Part shown: piece by piece, positions 1 through 7,709 of the stretch
Layout of the letters: each line of letters starts with the position of its first letter
Position numbering within the stretch: position 1 is the first letter of the stretch
Source of the DNA: Rhodoferax sp.
Lineage (GTDB): Bacteria > Pseudomonadota > Gammaproteobacteria > Burkholderiales > Burkholderiaceae_C
Assembly (NCBI GenBank): GCA_025358555.1
Contig: JANYJD010000089.1
Coordinates: forward strand, 1-40,418
Direction: 5' to 3'
DNA length: 40,418 nucleotides
Translations under genes and position numbers: made by a program
Notes under the pieces: model-generated
Database searches by the model: none
Seen by the model: only the letters and a program-made list of their open reading frames with translations
What the model was told of the DNA's origin: nothing

Positions 1-5
1 GTCAG

Positions 6-72
6 GGCAAGGCGCAAACCACAGCGATACCAGTGGGTATCGCGCGGATTTGCAACGCCGCCATGGCCGAAA
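6..72. repeat. Hairpin repeat family H, copy 1 (cut by window edge)
   Basis: Contains conserved flanks GCAAGGCGCAAA and ATTTGCAACGCCGC around a perfect 8-bp hairpin, GCGATACC-AGTG-GGTATCGC. The flanks can also pair with each other (GGCGCAAA with TTTG and CGCC, with a 3-nt bulge). A second copy at 17325-17437 keeps the flanks but has a different, equally perfect hairpin. The left end is outside the window, so its full length is unknown. No function is recognised. Confidence 0.7.
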
Positions 73-304
73 AGGCACCGTTTTATGTGCCAGACAGAGT
101 GCAACAGTGCGCTAGGGTTTCCGGTGGTGCGAGGGGTGTTAAAGCAGTTGTTCTGCTACGCTTGAGCGGATGCCCGCCCCGACCCACGCAGCCCCTTCTT
201 GCGGCACTTCTGTCGCCACTCCCGTCGCCGCACCTACGCCCATTGCCGCCACTATGCCCGCAACGAATGCGGCCTTCCCTGGGTCTGCCGCCGCCGCCCA
301 CGCC

Positions 305-1513
305 ATGTCGCCCGGGCTAGTGATTGGGTTTTTATCCCTGCTGCTGGGCATTCAGCCCATTACAACCGACCTGTACCTGCCCGCGCTGCCTGCCCTCACC
401 GAGGGCTTTGGCGCGGCGATGTCGCAGGCGCAGCTCACGCTCACGGCGCTGCTGCTGGCGTTTGGCGTGTCGCAGCTCTTCTGGGGGCCGCTATCTGACC
501 GCTTTGGCCGGCGGCCGATATTGCTGGCGGGTCTGGCGGCTTATGTTGCGGCGGCCATCGCCAGCGCGCTGGCGCCCAGCATGGCCGCGTTGATTGCCTG
601 CCGCGCCGTGCAGGGCGCGGCCATGGGTGCTGCCGTGATGTGCGCACGGGCGATGGTGCGCGACCTGTACACGCCGCTGCAGGGCGCGCGCGTGATGTCC
701 AAGGGGCTGACCGGCCTGGGGGTGATTGCGTGCCTGAGCGCGCCGCTGGGCGGCCTGCTATCCGACATGCCAAGCATCTCCGGCGTGTCGGGCTGGCGCA
801 TGGCGTTGATGGCCCCCGCCGTGTTTGGCGCCCTCTGCCTTGGGCTGGTCGCACTGCGGTTTGAAGAGACGCTGGGGCAACGCAACCCTAGGGCGCTGCA
901 ACCCGCCGTGCTGCTGCGCACCTGGTGGCGCATTGCGCGCAACCCGACGTTTCTGGCCTACTCAGCGCTGGCCACGTCGTCCTACGGCGGGCTGTTCACG
1001 TTTCTGGCGGCATCGTCATTTGTGTTCATCCAGGTGCTGGGCCTGAGCAAGACGCAATACGGCCTGGTGATGTTTTCTATCTCGCTGGTGTACATCGCAG
1101 GCACCATGCTGTGCCGACGCCTGCTGGTGCGCTTCGGGCTGCGCCGCGCCGTGGCCATGGCGGCGGTGCTGACGTTCTCGGGTGGCACCTTGATGGGACT
1201 GCTGGCGATGATGGGCGTGCGCAGCACCTGGGCCATCGCCCTGCCGTTTTATTTGTTCATGCTGGGCCACGGCGTACACCAGCCGTGCAGCCAGAGCGGC
1301 GCGGTGGGGCCGTTCCCGCAGGCGGCCGGTGCAGCATCCGCCCTGAATGGCTTTGTGATGATGCTGGCCGCATTTGCCATGGGCGGCTGGCTGGGCACGC
1401 ACATGGACGGCACCGTGTTCCCGCTGGCTTATGGCATGTGGTTTTGGAGCGTGCTGATCTGCCTGAGCGCCTGGACCCTGGTGCAAAAATATGGCGAACC
1501 CGCCAGGCATTGA
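305..1513 (+). CDS. MFS multidrug exporter, Bcr/CflA type
   Basis: Predicted inner-membrane proton-driven drug exporter of about 402 residues with roughly 12 hydrophobic segments. The N-terminal stretch [15 protein letters not shown] is typical of the Bcr/CflA branch, followed by the MFS motif-A loop [12 protein letters not shown] between membrane segments 2 and 3. I chose the ATG at 305 because the membrane protein begins there ([13 protein letters not shown]). In-frame ATGs at 170 and 254 would add an Ala/Pro-rich leader without family character, but they cannot be excluded. The 3' end overlaps the miaA start by 23 bp, so the two are probably co-transcribed. Substrate is not predictable; chloramphenicol, bicyclomycin or sulfonamide export is known for relatives only. 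Confidence 0.85.
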   Translation: MSPGLVIGFLSLLLGIQPITTDLYLPALPALTEGFGAAMSQAQLTLTALLLAFGVSQLFWGPLSDRFGRRPILLAGLAAYVAAAIASALAPSMAALIACRAVQGAAMGAAVMCARAMVRDLYTPLQGARVMSKGLTGLGVIACLSAPLGGLLSDMPSISGVSGWRMALMAPAVFGALCLGLVALRFEETLGQRNPRALQPAVLLRTWWRIARNPTFLAYSALATSSYGGLFTFLAASSFVFIQVLGLSKTQYGLVMFSISLVYIAGTMLCRRLLVRFGLRRAVAMAAVLTFSGGTLMGLLAMMGVRSTWAIALPFYLFMLGHGVHQPCSQSGAVGPFPQAAGAASALNGFVMMLAAFAMGGWLGTHMDGTVFPLAYGMWFWSVLICLSAWTLVQKYGEPARH

Positions 1514-2546
1514 GGCCCGGCGCTGCATCGCGCTGGCGGGGCCCACGGCATCGGGCAAAACAGCCGCCGCCTTCGCCATTGCGCAGGTAATGGACGTGGA
1601 GATCATCAGCGTCGATTCCGCGCTGGTGTACCGGGGCATGGACATCGGCACCGCCAAGCCCACCGCCGCAGAGTTGGCCCGCGTGCCCCACCACCTGATC
1701 AACATCCGCGACCCGCTGCATGCCTACAGCGCGGCCGAATTTGCAACCGACGCCGCCCGGCTCATCGCCGACATCAACGCGCGCGGCAGGCTGGCGCTGC
1801 TGGTGGGTGGCACCATGTTGTACTTCAAGGCGCTGCTTGACGGGTTGGACGACATGCCGCGCGCCGACCCGGCCATCCGCAGCGAGATTGAATCTCAGGC
1901 CCGTACAAAAGGCTGGCCCGCGCTGCACGCGGAACTGGTGTTGATCGACCCTGCCACCGCCTTGCGCCTGCACCCTGGCGACTCGCAGCGCATCGCGCGC
2001 GCGCTGGAGGTTCACAGAATTTCAGGCAAAACCATGTCGGAGCTGCACACTACAAAATCAGTAGCTACTCATGCACATCCAACAAGGGCTACAGGCACTT
2101 TTTACCCCCTAATCTCGCTAGAACCCGCTGATCGGGGCTGGCTGCACGCGCGCATCGCCAAGCGGCTCGACCTGATGTTCGCCGACGGCTTTGAGGATGA
2201 AGTGAAGGCGCTGCGCGCGCGCGGCGACCTGCATGCCGATCTGCCGTCGATGCGCTGCGTGGGTTACCGCCAGGTGTGGCAGACGATGGACGGCACCGCG
2301 CCTGTTGCAGAGGTACGAGACCGCTGCATCTTTGCCACGCGCCAGCTCGCCAAACGCCAGATCACGTGGCTGCGCGCCATGCCGCAGCGCCAGATGGTGG
2401 CCTGCGACGCACCACAGGCCATAGACCGTGTGGTTGAGCTGGCGCAACGCATCGCACGGCAATTGCATCAAGATCCTGCGCGTGGGGCTGCGGATGACCC
2501 GACCCAGCGTGTGTCACCGCTCTTGCCCCCAACCCCTGCCCCATGA
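1491..2546 (+). CDS. miaA: tRNA dimethylallyltransferase MiaA with an in-frame repeat insertion
   Basis: Transfers the dimethylallyl group to A37 of tRNAs reading UNN codons, in the cytoplasm. The P-loop GPTASGKT lies at residues 17-24, followed by [16 protein letters not shown] (about 42-57) and [14 protein letters not shown], all diagnostic of MiaA. The catalytic domain continues to CVGYRQVW. Length is 351 residues, somewhat longer than the usual 310-320. Part of the excess is residues about 186-208, which are encoded by a copy of the 60-bp interspersed repeat found elsewhere in intergenic DNA (2050-2108). The C-terminus ends in a Pro-rich tail. The start overlaps the MFS gene by 23 bp, and the stop shares ATGA with the ABC ATPase. 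Function is probably retained because the reading frame stays open. Confidence 0.95.
   Translation: MANPPGIEARRCIALAGPTASGKTAAAFAIAQVMDVEIISVDSALVYRGMDIGTAKPTAAELARVPHHLINIRDPLHAYSAAEFATDAARLIADINARGRLALLVGGTMLYFKALLDGLDDMPRADPAIRSEIESQARTKGWPALHAELVLIDPATALRLHPGDSQRIARALEVHRISGKTMSELHTTKSVATHAHPTRATGTFYPLISLEPADRGWLHARIAKRLDLMFADGFEDEVKALRARGDLHADLPSMRCVGYRQVWQTMDGTAPVAEVRDRCIFATRQLAKRQITWLRAMPQRQMVACDAPQAIDRVVELAQRIARQLHQDPARGAADDPTQRVSPLLPPTPAP
2050..2108 (-). repeat. 60-bp repeat family R, copy inside miaA
   Basis: Reverse orientation relative to most copies. It carries AGTAGCTAC, ATGCA and AAGGGCTACAGGCA followed by CTTTTTACC. The 3' half is nearly identical to the intergenic copy at 22549-22610. 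It is in frame in miaA with no stop codon. Confidence 0.8.
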
Positions 2547-3349
2547 CACTGCGCATTGAAAATTTGAGCAAACGATATGGCGATGTAGCTGTATTTGCCA
2601 ATGTGAACCTGTCCGTGGCGCCCGGCGAGTTTGTAGCCATCGTGGGCGAATCCGGCGTGGGCAAGTCCACCCTGCTCAACTGCATGGCGGGGCTGGACAC
2701 CTGGGACACCGGCACCGTCGTGCTGCAGGGCATAGACCTGGCCACGCTCAATGATGACCAGCGTGCCTTGCTGCGCCGCGACAAGGTGGGTTTTGTGTTT
2801 CAGGCATTTCATGTGTTGCCGCATCTGGACGTGGCGCAAAACGTGGCGTTGCCCCTGCTGCTGCAGGGCAGCACTGGCAGCAACCGGGGCGGCAAGCGCC
2901 TGGCCACCCCAGGTGAGGGTCAACGCCTGGGTGGCGATGGTGGTGACGAAGGTGTTGGTGAGGGTGTTGGTGAGGGTCGTGGCGACAGCGGTCGCGGCGC
3001 TCAGGGCCGTGCGGGCGCACCCGCGGCCCAGACCGCGCAAGACCGCGTGCAGGCGATGCTGGATGCGGTGGGCCTGGCCGGGTTGGGCGCGCGCCTGCCC
3101 CAGCAGCTCAGCGGCGGGCAGTTGCAACGCGTGTCCATCGCCCGCGCCCTGGTGCACCGCCCCGCCCTGCTGCTCGCCGACGAGCCCACCGGCAACCTCG
3201 ACCCCACGACTGCCGCACGCGTGATGGACGCCCTCATCAGCCAGACCCGCCTGCACAACGCGTCGCTGGTGCTGGTGACACACTCACAAGCTGCAGCGGC
3301 GCGGGCTGACCGTGTGCTGAAGCTTAAATATGACGGAATTTACCCATAA
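2543..3349 (+). CDS. ABC transporter ATPase (LolD/YbbA/MacB type) with Gly-rich insert
   Basis: Cytoplasmic ATPase of 268 residues, of the class that energises FtsX/MacB-type permeases. Walker [10 protein letters not shown] is at 35-43, the Q-loop FQ at 86-87, the signature LSGGQLQR at 189-196, Walker B ALLLADEP at 208-215 and the H-loop His at 247. Residues about 108-163, between Q-loop and signature, form an unusual Gly/Arg-rich insertion, partly built from a 12-bp tandem repeat (2951-2986); related proteins are usually about 220-240 residues. The ATG overlaps the miaA stop by 4 bp. The likely partner permease is the 895-residue FtsX-like protein at 35739, 32 kb away. The last 150 bp are duplicated at 6358-6507. 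Substrate unknown. Confidence 0.88.
   Translation: MTLRIENLSKRYGDVAVFANVNLSVAPGEFVAIVGESGVGKSTLLNCMAGLDTWDTGTVVLQGIDLATLNDDQRALLRRDKVGFVFQAFHVLPHLDVAQNVALPLLLQGSTGSNRGGKRLATPGEGQRLGGDGGDEGVGEGVGEGRGDSGRGAQGRAGAPAAQTAQDRVQAMLDAVGLAGLGARLPQQLSGGQLQRVSIARALVHRPALLLADEPTGNLDPTTAARVMDALISQTRLHNASLVLVTHSQAAAARADRVLKLKYDGIYP
2951..2986 (+). repeat. 12-bp in-frame tandem repeat in the ABC ATPase
   Basis: Two identical units GGTGTTGGTGAG followed by a diverged third, GGTCGTGGCGAC. They encode the Gly-Val-Gly-Glu stretch in the insert between Q-loop and signature motif. Confidence 0.8.
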
Positions 3350-3412
3350 CAAATGGCTAAAGCCCCCGTGTAAAGTGCATGAATAGCTATCTATTTAGTA
3401 GTTTCTTTATTA
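3199..3412 (+). repeat. Direct repeat, left copy (ABC ATPase 3' end plus R repeat)
   Basis: The last 50 codons of the ATPase and the R repeat that follows recur at 6358-6562. The coding part is about 90% identical (for example both read [12 protein letters not shown] and end with an LKLK-x-DGIY sequence). The two copies bracket the accessory island. Confidence 0.85.
3351..3405 (+). repeat. 60-bp repeat family R, copy after the ABC ATPase
   Basis: Begins 1 bp after the stop codon. Shows GGCTAAAGCCCCCGTGT, GTGCATGAATAGCTA and TATTTAGTAG, matching the forward consensus. The remaining 3406-3621 holds no gene I can support. Confidence 0.75.
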
Positions 3413-3621
3413 GTAGCGATTTCCAGTTCTATTGCGTTGAGGCTGTTAATAACCCGCCAACCAATGCCATTCGAGCAAGCTGGCCAGGCGCGTGACACGT
3501 TGTTGTTTGACGCAAAGTGAGGATCGCCAAGTCGGCCCACTGGGCGCTCAGTGCCTGCTTCTTTAGAGGCGCTTGGGGGTTGTCATCGCGCGCTTGGAAA
3601 TTGGGTTCTTTTGCAGCCTCG

Positions 3622-4641
3622 CTAGGCCGCATTCGGCACAATGCGAATGATCCGCTTTCCAAGATTCTCGCCACGATACAAACCAGCAATTGAGTCTGGC
3701 GCCAATTCGAGTCCATCAAGAATGTCTTCACGGTATCGAATCAACCCGGCCTTCACCCACTTTGTAAGCGACTGCAGGCCCTCAGGATATCGTTGCGTGT
3801 AGTCGAATATCAGGAACCCTTGCATTCGCGCTCTTTTTACGAGAAGGTGTCTCTCCACTCTCGGACCCATCGGCGGCGGGTCCCATGACGCGATTGACGC
3901 AGTTCCGCAAATGATTACGCGCGCTCCTACGGCCAGGTGCTTGAGGACGGCATCGCTAATCACACCGGAAGTATTGTCGAAGTACACATTTACGCCATCA
4001 GGACAGGCCACTTTGAGAGCCGCGTCAAGCGCCTGTGCACGATAGTCAATCGCCACATCGTACCCAAACTCGGTTCGACAGAGTTCGACTTTATCTGGAC
4101 CACCTGCTATTCCTACCGTGCGGCACCCTTTGATCTTCGCGATCTGGCCCACGCACGAGCCAACAGCGCCCGCGGCCGTTGAGACCAACACGGTTTCTCC
4201 TGCCCTGGGTTGCCCAAGTTCAAGGAGTGCAAAGTAGGCGGTGAGTCCATTCAGCCCGAGTACCCCGAGGGCAGTTGAGATCGGCAAGTCCACTTCATCA
4301 ACTTTGCGTTGAACTTTTGCACCTTCGACAACCGCATAGTCTTGCCAGCCAAACATCCCCGTCACCACGTCGCCAATCACAAAGTCGGGGCTTCGCGATT
4401 CCACGACCCGTCCTACGGCGAACGAGCGCATCACGCCGCCAATTGGCACCGGTTCCGAGTAATTGCCAACGCTGCTGACCCAGCCGCGCATCGCCGGCTC
4501 GACGGACAGGAACAAATTCCGCACAACGATCTGGCCCTCGTCCGGCTTCGGAGTTGGGGCTTGGACGATCTCGAAGTGCTCTGCTTGGGGAATGCCTGTG
4601 GGCCTTGTCCTTAACCGGACTTCGCGATTGTGAGGGTGCAT
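3622..4641 (-). CDS. NADP-dependent MDR-family oxidoreductase (alkenal/enone reductase type)
   Basis: Zinc-independent medium-chain dehydrogenase/reductase of about 339 residues, resembling the CurA/prostaglandin-reductase branch, which reduces C=C bonds of enones or alkenals with NADPH. Diagnostic stretches are LRTRPTGIPQAEHFEIV near the N-terminus, NLFLSVEPAMRGW, the nucleotide-binding loop STAAGAVGSCVGQIAKIKG, and a C-terminal DYTQRYPEGLQSLTKWV segment. The usual length of the family is about 335-345, so it seems complete. I chose the ATG at 4641; an ATG at 4659 adds six residues, and further upstream the frame enters the attC-like site. It is the last gene of the accessory island, transcribed in the same direction as the toxin-antitoxin cassettes. 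Substrate unknown. Confidence 0.85.
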   Translation of the reverse strand: MHPHNREVRLRTRPTGIPQAEHFEIVQAPTPKPDEGQIVVRNLFLSVEPAMRGWVSSVGNYSEPVPIGGVMRSFAVGRVVESRSPDFVIGDVVTGMFGWQDYAVVEGAKVQRKVDEVDLPISTALGVLGLNGLTAYFALLELGQPRAGETVLVSTAAGAVGSCVGQIAKIKGCRTVGIAGGPDKVELCRTEFGYDVAIDYRAQALDAALKVACPDGVNVYFDNTSGVISDAVLKHLAVGARVIICGTASIASWDPPPMGPRVERHLLVKRARMQGFLIFDYTQRYPEGLQSLTKWVKAGLIRYREDILDGLELAPDSIAGLYRGENLGKRIIRIVPNAA

Positions 4642-4662
4642 GGCGAGGGTGCCTTTCATGTG

Positions 4663-4745
4663 GCCTAACGGAATAGCGTTTATCCGCCGCGCTGAGGAGC
4701 CAGCGAAGCTTGGGGCCATTTGATTTGCACTTTGCGGCTATTGGT
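4663..4745 (-). other. attC-like cassette recombination site 1 (candidate)
   Basis: Read on the minus strand it ends in GGCGGATAAACGCTATTCC followed by GTTAGGC, an exact match to the attC core GTTRRRY. An upstream AGCCGC can pair with GCGGC. It lies at the 3' end of brnA, whose last codons run into it, as is normal for integron cassettes. The 5' core (RYYYAAC) is not clear here. Sites 2 and 3 share the GGATRARCGCTA box. Confidence 0.5.
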
Positions 4746-4925
4746 AAGACAGTCGCGCAGGTACAAGTTAATCAGACTCTGATAGGGCACGCCCGACTCA
4801 TCGGCCATTCCCTTGAAGTAGTCGACAACATCCTCTGAAAGACGCATGGTCACAGGCTTCTTCAACTTGGACGCGTATGGATTCTTGCGGGACTTCAGTT
4901 TGGAAAGATCGTATTCTGCTTTCAT
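4680..4925 (-). CDS. brnA: BrnA-type antitoxin (ribbon-helix-helix)
   Basis: 81-residue antitoxin of the BrnT/BrnA system. It is expected to bind BrnT and repress its own operon through a CopG/Arc-like fold. The C-terminal half KPVTMRLSEDVVDYFKGMA is a classic BrnA DNA-binding segment, followed by the oligomerisation helix with YQSLINLYLRDCL. The start ATG at 4925 lies 2 bp after the brnT stop, in the usual toxin-first order, so translation is probably coupled. The last residues (SLAPQRGG) are encoded within the attC-like site, and the stop sits in its L' box region. This layout supports a mobile gene cassette. Confidence 0.9.
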   Translation of the reverse strand: MKAEYDLSKLKSRKNPYASKLKKPVTMRLSEDVVDYFKGMADESGVPYQSLINLYLRDCLTNSRKVQIKWPQASLAPQRGG

Positions 4926-4927
4926 GG

Positions 4928-5209
4928 TTACCCACTTCGATAAAACGCGCTCTCGCGCTTGGTGGCTTTGCGTGCCGAGATGATCCGAATAACCGCTCCA
5001 TGCTCCCGTTCGCAATGACAGACAATGAGCAGCTTTGCCCCCGAGCTCATACCAAGCATCAGGAAGCGCTCTTCTTCAGATGAGTGCTCCTCATCAAAGA
5101 ACTGAACGCCAAATTCGTCGAAAAATACCGACTTGGCTTCTTCAAACGATACCTGATGCTTTTTGAGATTTGCAGCGGCTTTGGGCTCATCCCATCCGAA
5201 CTTGATCAT
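4928..5209 (-). CDS. brnT: BrnT-type ribonuclease toxin
   Basis: 93-residue toxin of the BrnT (DUF497) family, a RelE-fold ribonuclease that blocks translation. The N-terminal signature FGWDEPKAAANLKKHQVSFE (residues 3-22) and the C-terminal VIRIISARKATKRE are both intact, as is the central GAKLLIVCHCERE strand. A strong promoter overlaps the start (TTGACT, 16-bp spacer, TACAAT), placing the expected transcription start at or within 1-2 nt of the ATG at 5209, so the mRNA may be leaderless. No Shine-Dalgarno sequence fits between promoter and start. The gene forms an operon with brnA. Confidence 0.92.
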   Translation of the reverse strand: MIKFGWDEPKAAANLKKHQVSFEEAKSVFFDEFGVQFFDEEHSSEEERFLMLGMSSGAKLLIVCHCEREHGAVIRIISARKATKRESAFYRSG

Positions 5210-5243
5210 ACATACATTGTATTTACCGCTTGAGACGAGTCAA
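5209..5243 (-). promoter_or_regulatory. brnTA promoter with overlapping palindrome
   Basis: On the minus strand, -35 TTGACT (5243-5238), a 16-bp spacer and -10 TACAAT (5221-5216). An 11-bp palindrome, ATACAATGTAT (5212-5222), overlaps the -10 box and is a plausible BrnA operator. The start codon is 7 nt beyond the -10 box. Confidence 0.65.
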
Positions 5244-5262
5244 GCTGCTGTAAGAAGCGCGG

Positions 5263-5319
5263 GTGTTTACCGGCTAGCGTTCATCCGCCGCGCTGACAAG
5301 CCAGCGAGGCCGCGCAAAC

Positions 5320-5340
<21 letters not shown>
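5263..5340 (-). other. attC-like cassette recombination site 2 (candidate)
   Basis: The most complete of the three. On the minus strand: GCATAAC (5' core, RYYYAAC-like), AGCCGCG, GAGTTTGCGCGGCC, GCTGGCTTGTCAGC (small hairpin), CGCGGCGGATGAACGCTA, then a diverged 3' core GGTAAAC. CCAGCCGCG pairs with CGCGGCGG. It lies at the 3' end of the second antitoxin gene, whose stop TGA is inside it. Confidence 0.5.
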
Positions 5341-5809
<469 letters not shown>

Positions 5810-5827
5810 CGGCTTGACTCAAGGCAT

Positions 5828-5901
5828 CACAAACAAATAGCGCTTATCCGCTGCGCCACGATACCAGCCCAGGGCCGCAAACTCAAACGCGGCGGACAAA
5901 C
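5828..5901 (-). other. attC-like cassette recombination site 3 (candidate)
   Basis: On the minus strand: CCGCCGCG, GAGTTTGCGGCCC, GGGCTGGTATCG, then GCAGCGGATAAGCGCTATTT and GTTTGTG (GTT core kept). CCGCCGCG pairs with CGCAGCGG with one mismatch. It shares GGATRARCGCTA with sites 1 and 2. It would be the 3' end of a further cassette whose gene is no longer recognisable; one frame ends here as LSPARFVRRV-stop. Confidence 0.45.
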
Positions 5902-6234
5902 CTTGCTGGACTCAAGCGCCGCCCTGAAGACGCTGTGGAGGCGTGGCACAGGGGATTGCAAGCTTGGCGCACGAGTGCATGCGTAAATTATGGCTTGAGA
6001 TTTGACGTGTGTGCGGGTTGGTGCTGCCGATTTCACGTTAATTCAGCAAACCCGTTGTTGTGCGCCGCAGCGCAGATCCTTGCAGGAAAGCCCGCAGTGC
6101 CAGCAGTGCCACTCGGCGCAGCACTGCCCCGGCCACGCTTCAGGTGGCCTGCCAATGACTGTTGATTTGGGAGCACCTGCACCAGACTGTCACAGTTGTT
6201 TGACGTCAAATATCTTGGCCGATGGCCGACGGGC
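5902..6234. other. No recognisable gene (island interior)
   Basis: About 330 bp between the last attC-like site and the IS91 remnant. Short open frames exist on both strands, one Cys-rich (PQCQQCHSAQHC), but none matches a family I know. Probably decayed cassette or transposon DNA. Confidence 0.4.
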
Positions 6235-6357
6235 AGCAGGCGTGCGCCACCTGGGGCGCTACCTGCACAGGCGGGTGATCTCAGAGCGCGATGTCCTGCG
6301 CTGCCACGATGGGCAGGTGACCTACTGCTGGCGCGATGCCAAGAGCGGCAAGCCCGC
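6235..6357 (+). pseudogene. IS91-family transposase fragment
   Basis: About 40 codons reading GVRHLGRYLHRRVISERDVL, then RCHDGQVTYCWRDAKSGK. This resembles the central part of IS91/IS801-type (Y1-type rolling-circle) transposases (consensus near LGRYTHRxxISNxRL then GxVxFxWKD). The N-terminal zinc-finger and the HUH/tyrosine motifs are absent. The fragment stops exactly where the duplicated ABC ATPase tail begins, so it marks the right junction of the island. Confidence 0.55.
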
Positions 6358-6507
6358 GACCCGACCACCGCCGAGCCCGTGATGGACGCCCTCATCAGCC
6401 AGACCCGGCTGCACAACGCTTCGCTGGTGCTCGTGACCCATTCAGAAGCCGCTGCGGCGCGGGCAGACCGTGTTCTGAAGCTTAAATCTGACGGAATTTA
6501 CCTATAA
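6358..6507 (+). pseudogene. Duplicated 3' end of the ABC ATPase gene
   Basis: Encodes [20 protein letters not shown] and continues to the stop at 6505-6507, matching the last 50 residues of the ATPase at 2543-3349. About 90% nucleotide identity, with many third-position changes. No ATP-binding motifs and no start codon, so it is a non-functional tail. With the R repeat after it, it forms the right copy of the direct repeat that bounds the 3.1-kb island. Confidence 0.85.
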
Positions 6508-6562
6508 AATTAGGCTGTAGCCCTTGTCCCGTGTGCATAACTAGCTATTTATAATGTAGCAA
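6503..6562 (+). repeat. 60-bp repeat family R, copy after the duplicated ATPase tail
   Basis: Overlaps the stop codon of the duplicated tail. Shows GGCTGTAGCCCTTGTC, TGCATAACTAGCTATTTA and ATGTAGC, close to the forward consensus. Confidence 0.8.
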
Positions 6563-6604
6563 CTGGATTCCGACTGCCTCACAACCACCAGCTCGCCAAA
6601 CACG

Positions 6605-7591
6605 TCACTCCGGCTTGATATCCGCCGCCTTCACCAGCTTGCCCCAACGGTCGGCCTCGACCTTGATGAAGGCCGCAAACTGCTCGGGCGTGCCGCCGCC
6701 CAGCTCATTGCCTTGGCCGAGCATCTGCTCCTTGATGGCCGGGTCGGCAAAGGCCTTGTTGACGATCTCATTGAGCTGTTTGACGATGGCGGGTGGCATG
6801 CCGGCCGGCCCCACCAGGCCCTGCCAGTTTTGCACCTCAAAGCCGGGCACGCCCGCCTCGGTCATGGTCGGCAGGTCGGGGAACAGTGGCGAGCGGGTTT
6901 TGCTGGTGATGGCCAGCGCGCGCAGCTTGCCTGCCTTGATGGAAGGCGAAGCTGCATAAAGCTGCTCGAACATCATGTCCACCTGGCCGCCCATCAGGTC
7001 GGTGGTGGCGGGCGCGCCGCCCTTGTAGGGGATGTGGGTCATGTTCAGGCCGGCCAGCGACTTGAACATCTCGGCCGACAGATGGTGCGAGCCGCCCAGT
7101 CCGCCCGATGCGAATGACAGCGTGCCGGGTTTGGCCTTGGCAGCGGCGATGATGTCCTTCACGCTTTTGTAAGGCGAGTTCGGCGGCACCATCAAGATCA
7201 GCGGGCCTTTCTCGATCAACGCTATCGGCGTCAGGTCTTTGGCCGGGTCGTAGCTCATTTTCTTGAACATGGTGGGGTTGACCGACAGCGGCGCAAAGTT
7301 GCCCATGCCAATCACGTAGCCGTCGGGCTTGGCCTTGGCAATCATGTCGGTGCCGATGTTGCCGCCCGCGCCGGGCTTGTTGTCCACAATCACTGGCTGG
7401 CCCAACGCGGTGGACAAAAACCGGCCAAACTGGCGTGAGCGCTGGTCTGAGCCGCCCCCCGCAGAATAGGGGCAGATGAAGGCAATCGCTTTGCTGGGGT
7501 ATTTGTCCTGCGCCCAGACGTTGATGGTTGTCATGCCCGGCAATGCCAAAGCAGATGCGGTTTGCAAAAGAATGCGACGTTTCATGGCCAT
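6605..7591 (-). CDS. Bug-type periplasmic solute-binding protein (TctC family)
   Basis: 328-residue receptor of the Bordetella uptake gene (Bug/TctC) family, which binds carboxylates in the periplasm for tripartite tricarboxylate transporters or for signalling. The N-terminus MAMKRRILLQTASALALPG followed by INVWAQ is a signal peptide. YPSKAIAFICPYSAGGGSDQ and VIVDNKPGAGGNIGTD are the two hallmark ligand-loop motifs. The ATG at 7591 is chosen because GGGAG lies 6 nt upstream. No tctA/tctB membrane subunits are in the window, so this is an orphan receptor, as is common in Burkholderiales. It lies just downstream of the porin on the same strand, suggesting shared uptake of an organic acid. Confidence 0.92.
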   Translation of the reverse strand: MAMKRRILLQTASALALPGMTTINVWAQDKYPSKAIAFICPYSAGGGSDQRSRQFGRFLSTALGQPVIVDNKPGAGGNIGTDMIAKAKPDGYVIGMGNFAPLSVNPTMFKKMSYDPAKDLTPIALIEKGPLILMVPPNSPYKSVKDIIAAAKAKPGTLSFASGGLGGSHHLSAEMFKSLAGLNMTHIPYKGGAPATTDLMGGQVDMMFEQLYAASPSIKAGKLRALAITSKTRSPLFPDLPTMTEAGVPGFEVQNWQGLVGPAGMPPAIVKQLNEIVNKAFADPAIKEQMLGQGNELGGGTPEQFAAFIKVEADRWGKLVKAADIKPE

Positions 7592-7709
7592 GTTTGGCTC
7601 CCGTGGTTGCAGGTTTACAGGTTCATGCAATGATAAGCGCCCTGCTGCCAGAGCGCTTCCAACCCCACCCAGTGGGGGAACCTGAAGATTTTTTTCTTAT
7701 GCCGCTACT

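Noticed and set aside
3429-3621. Short minus-strand frame after the oxidoreductase as a cassette gene
   Set aside because: No recognisable product, and no attC-like L box or core could be found at its end.
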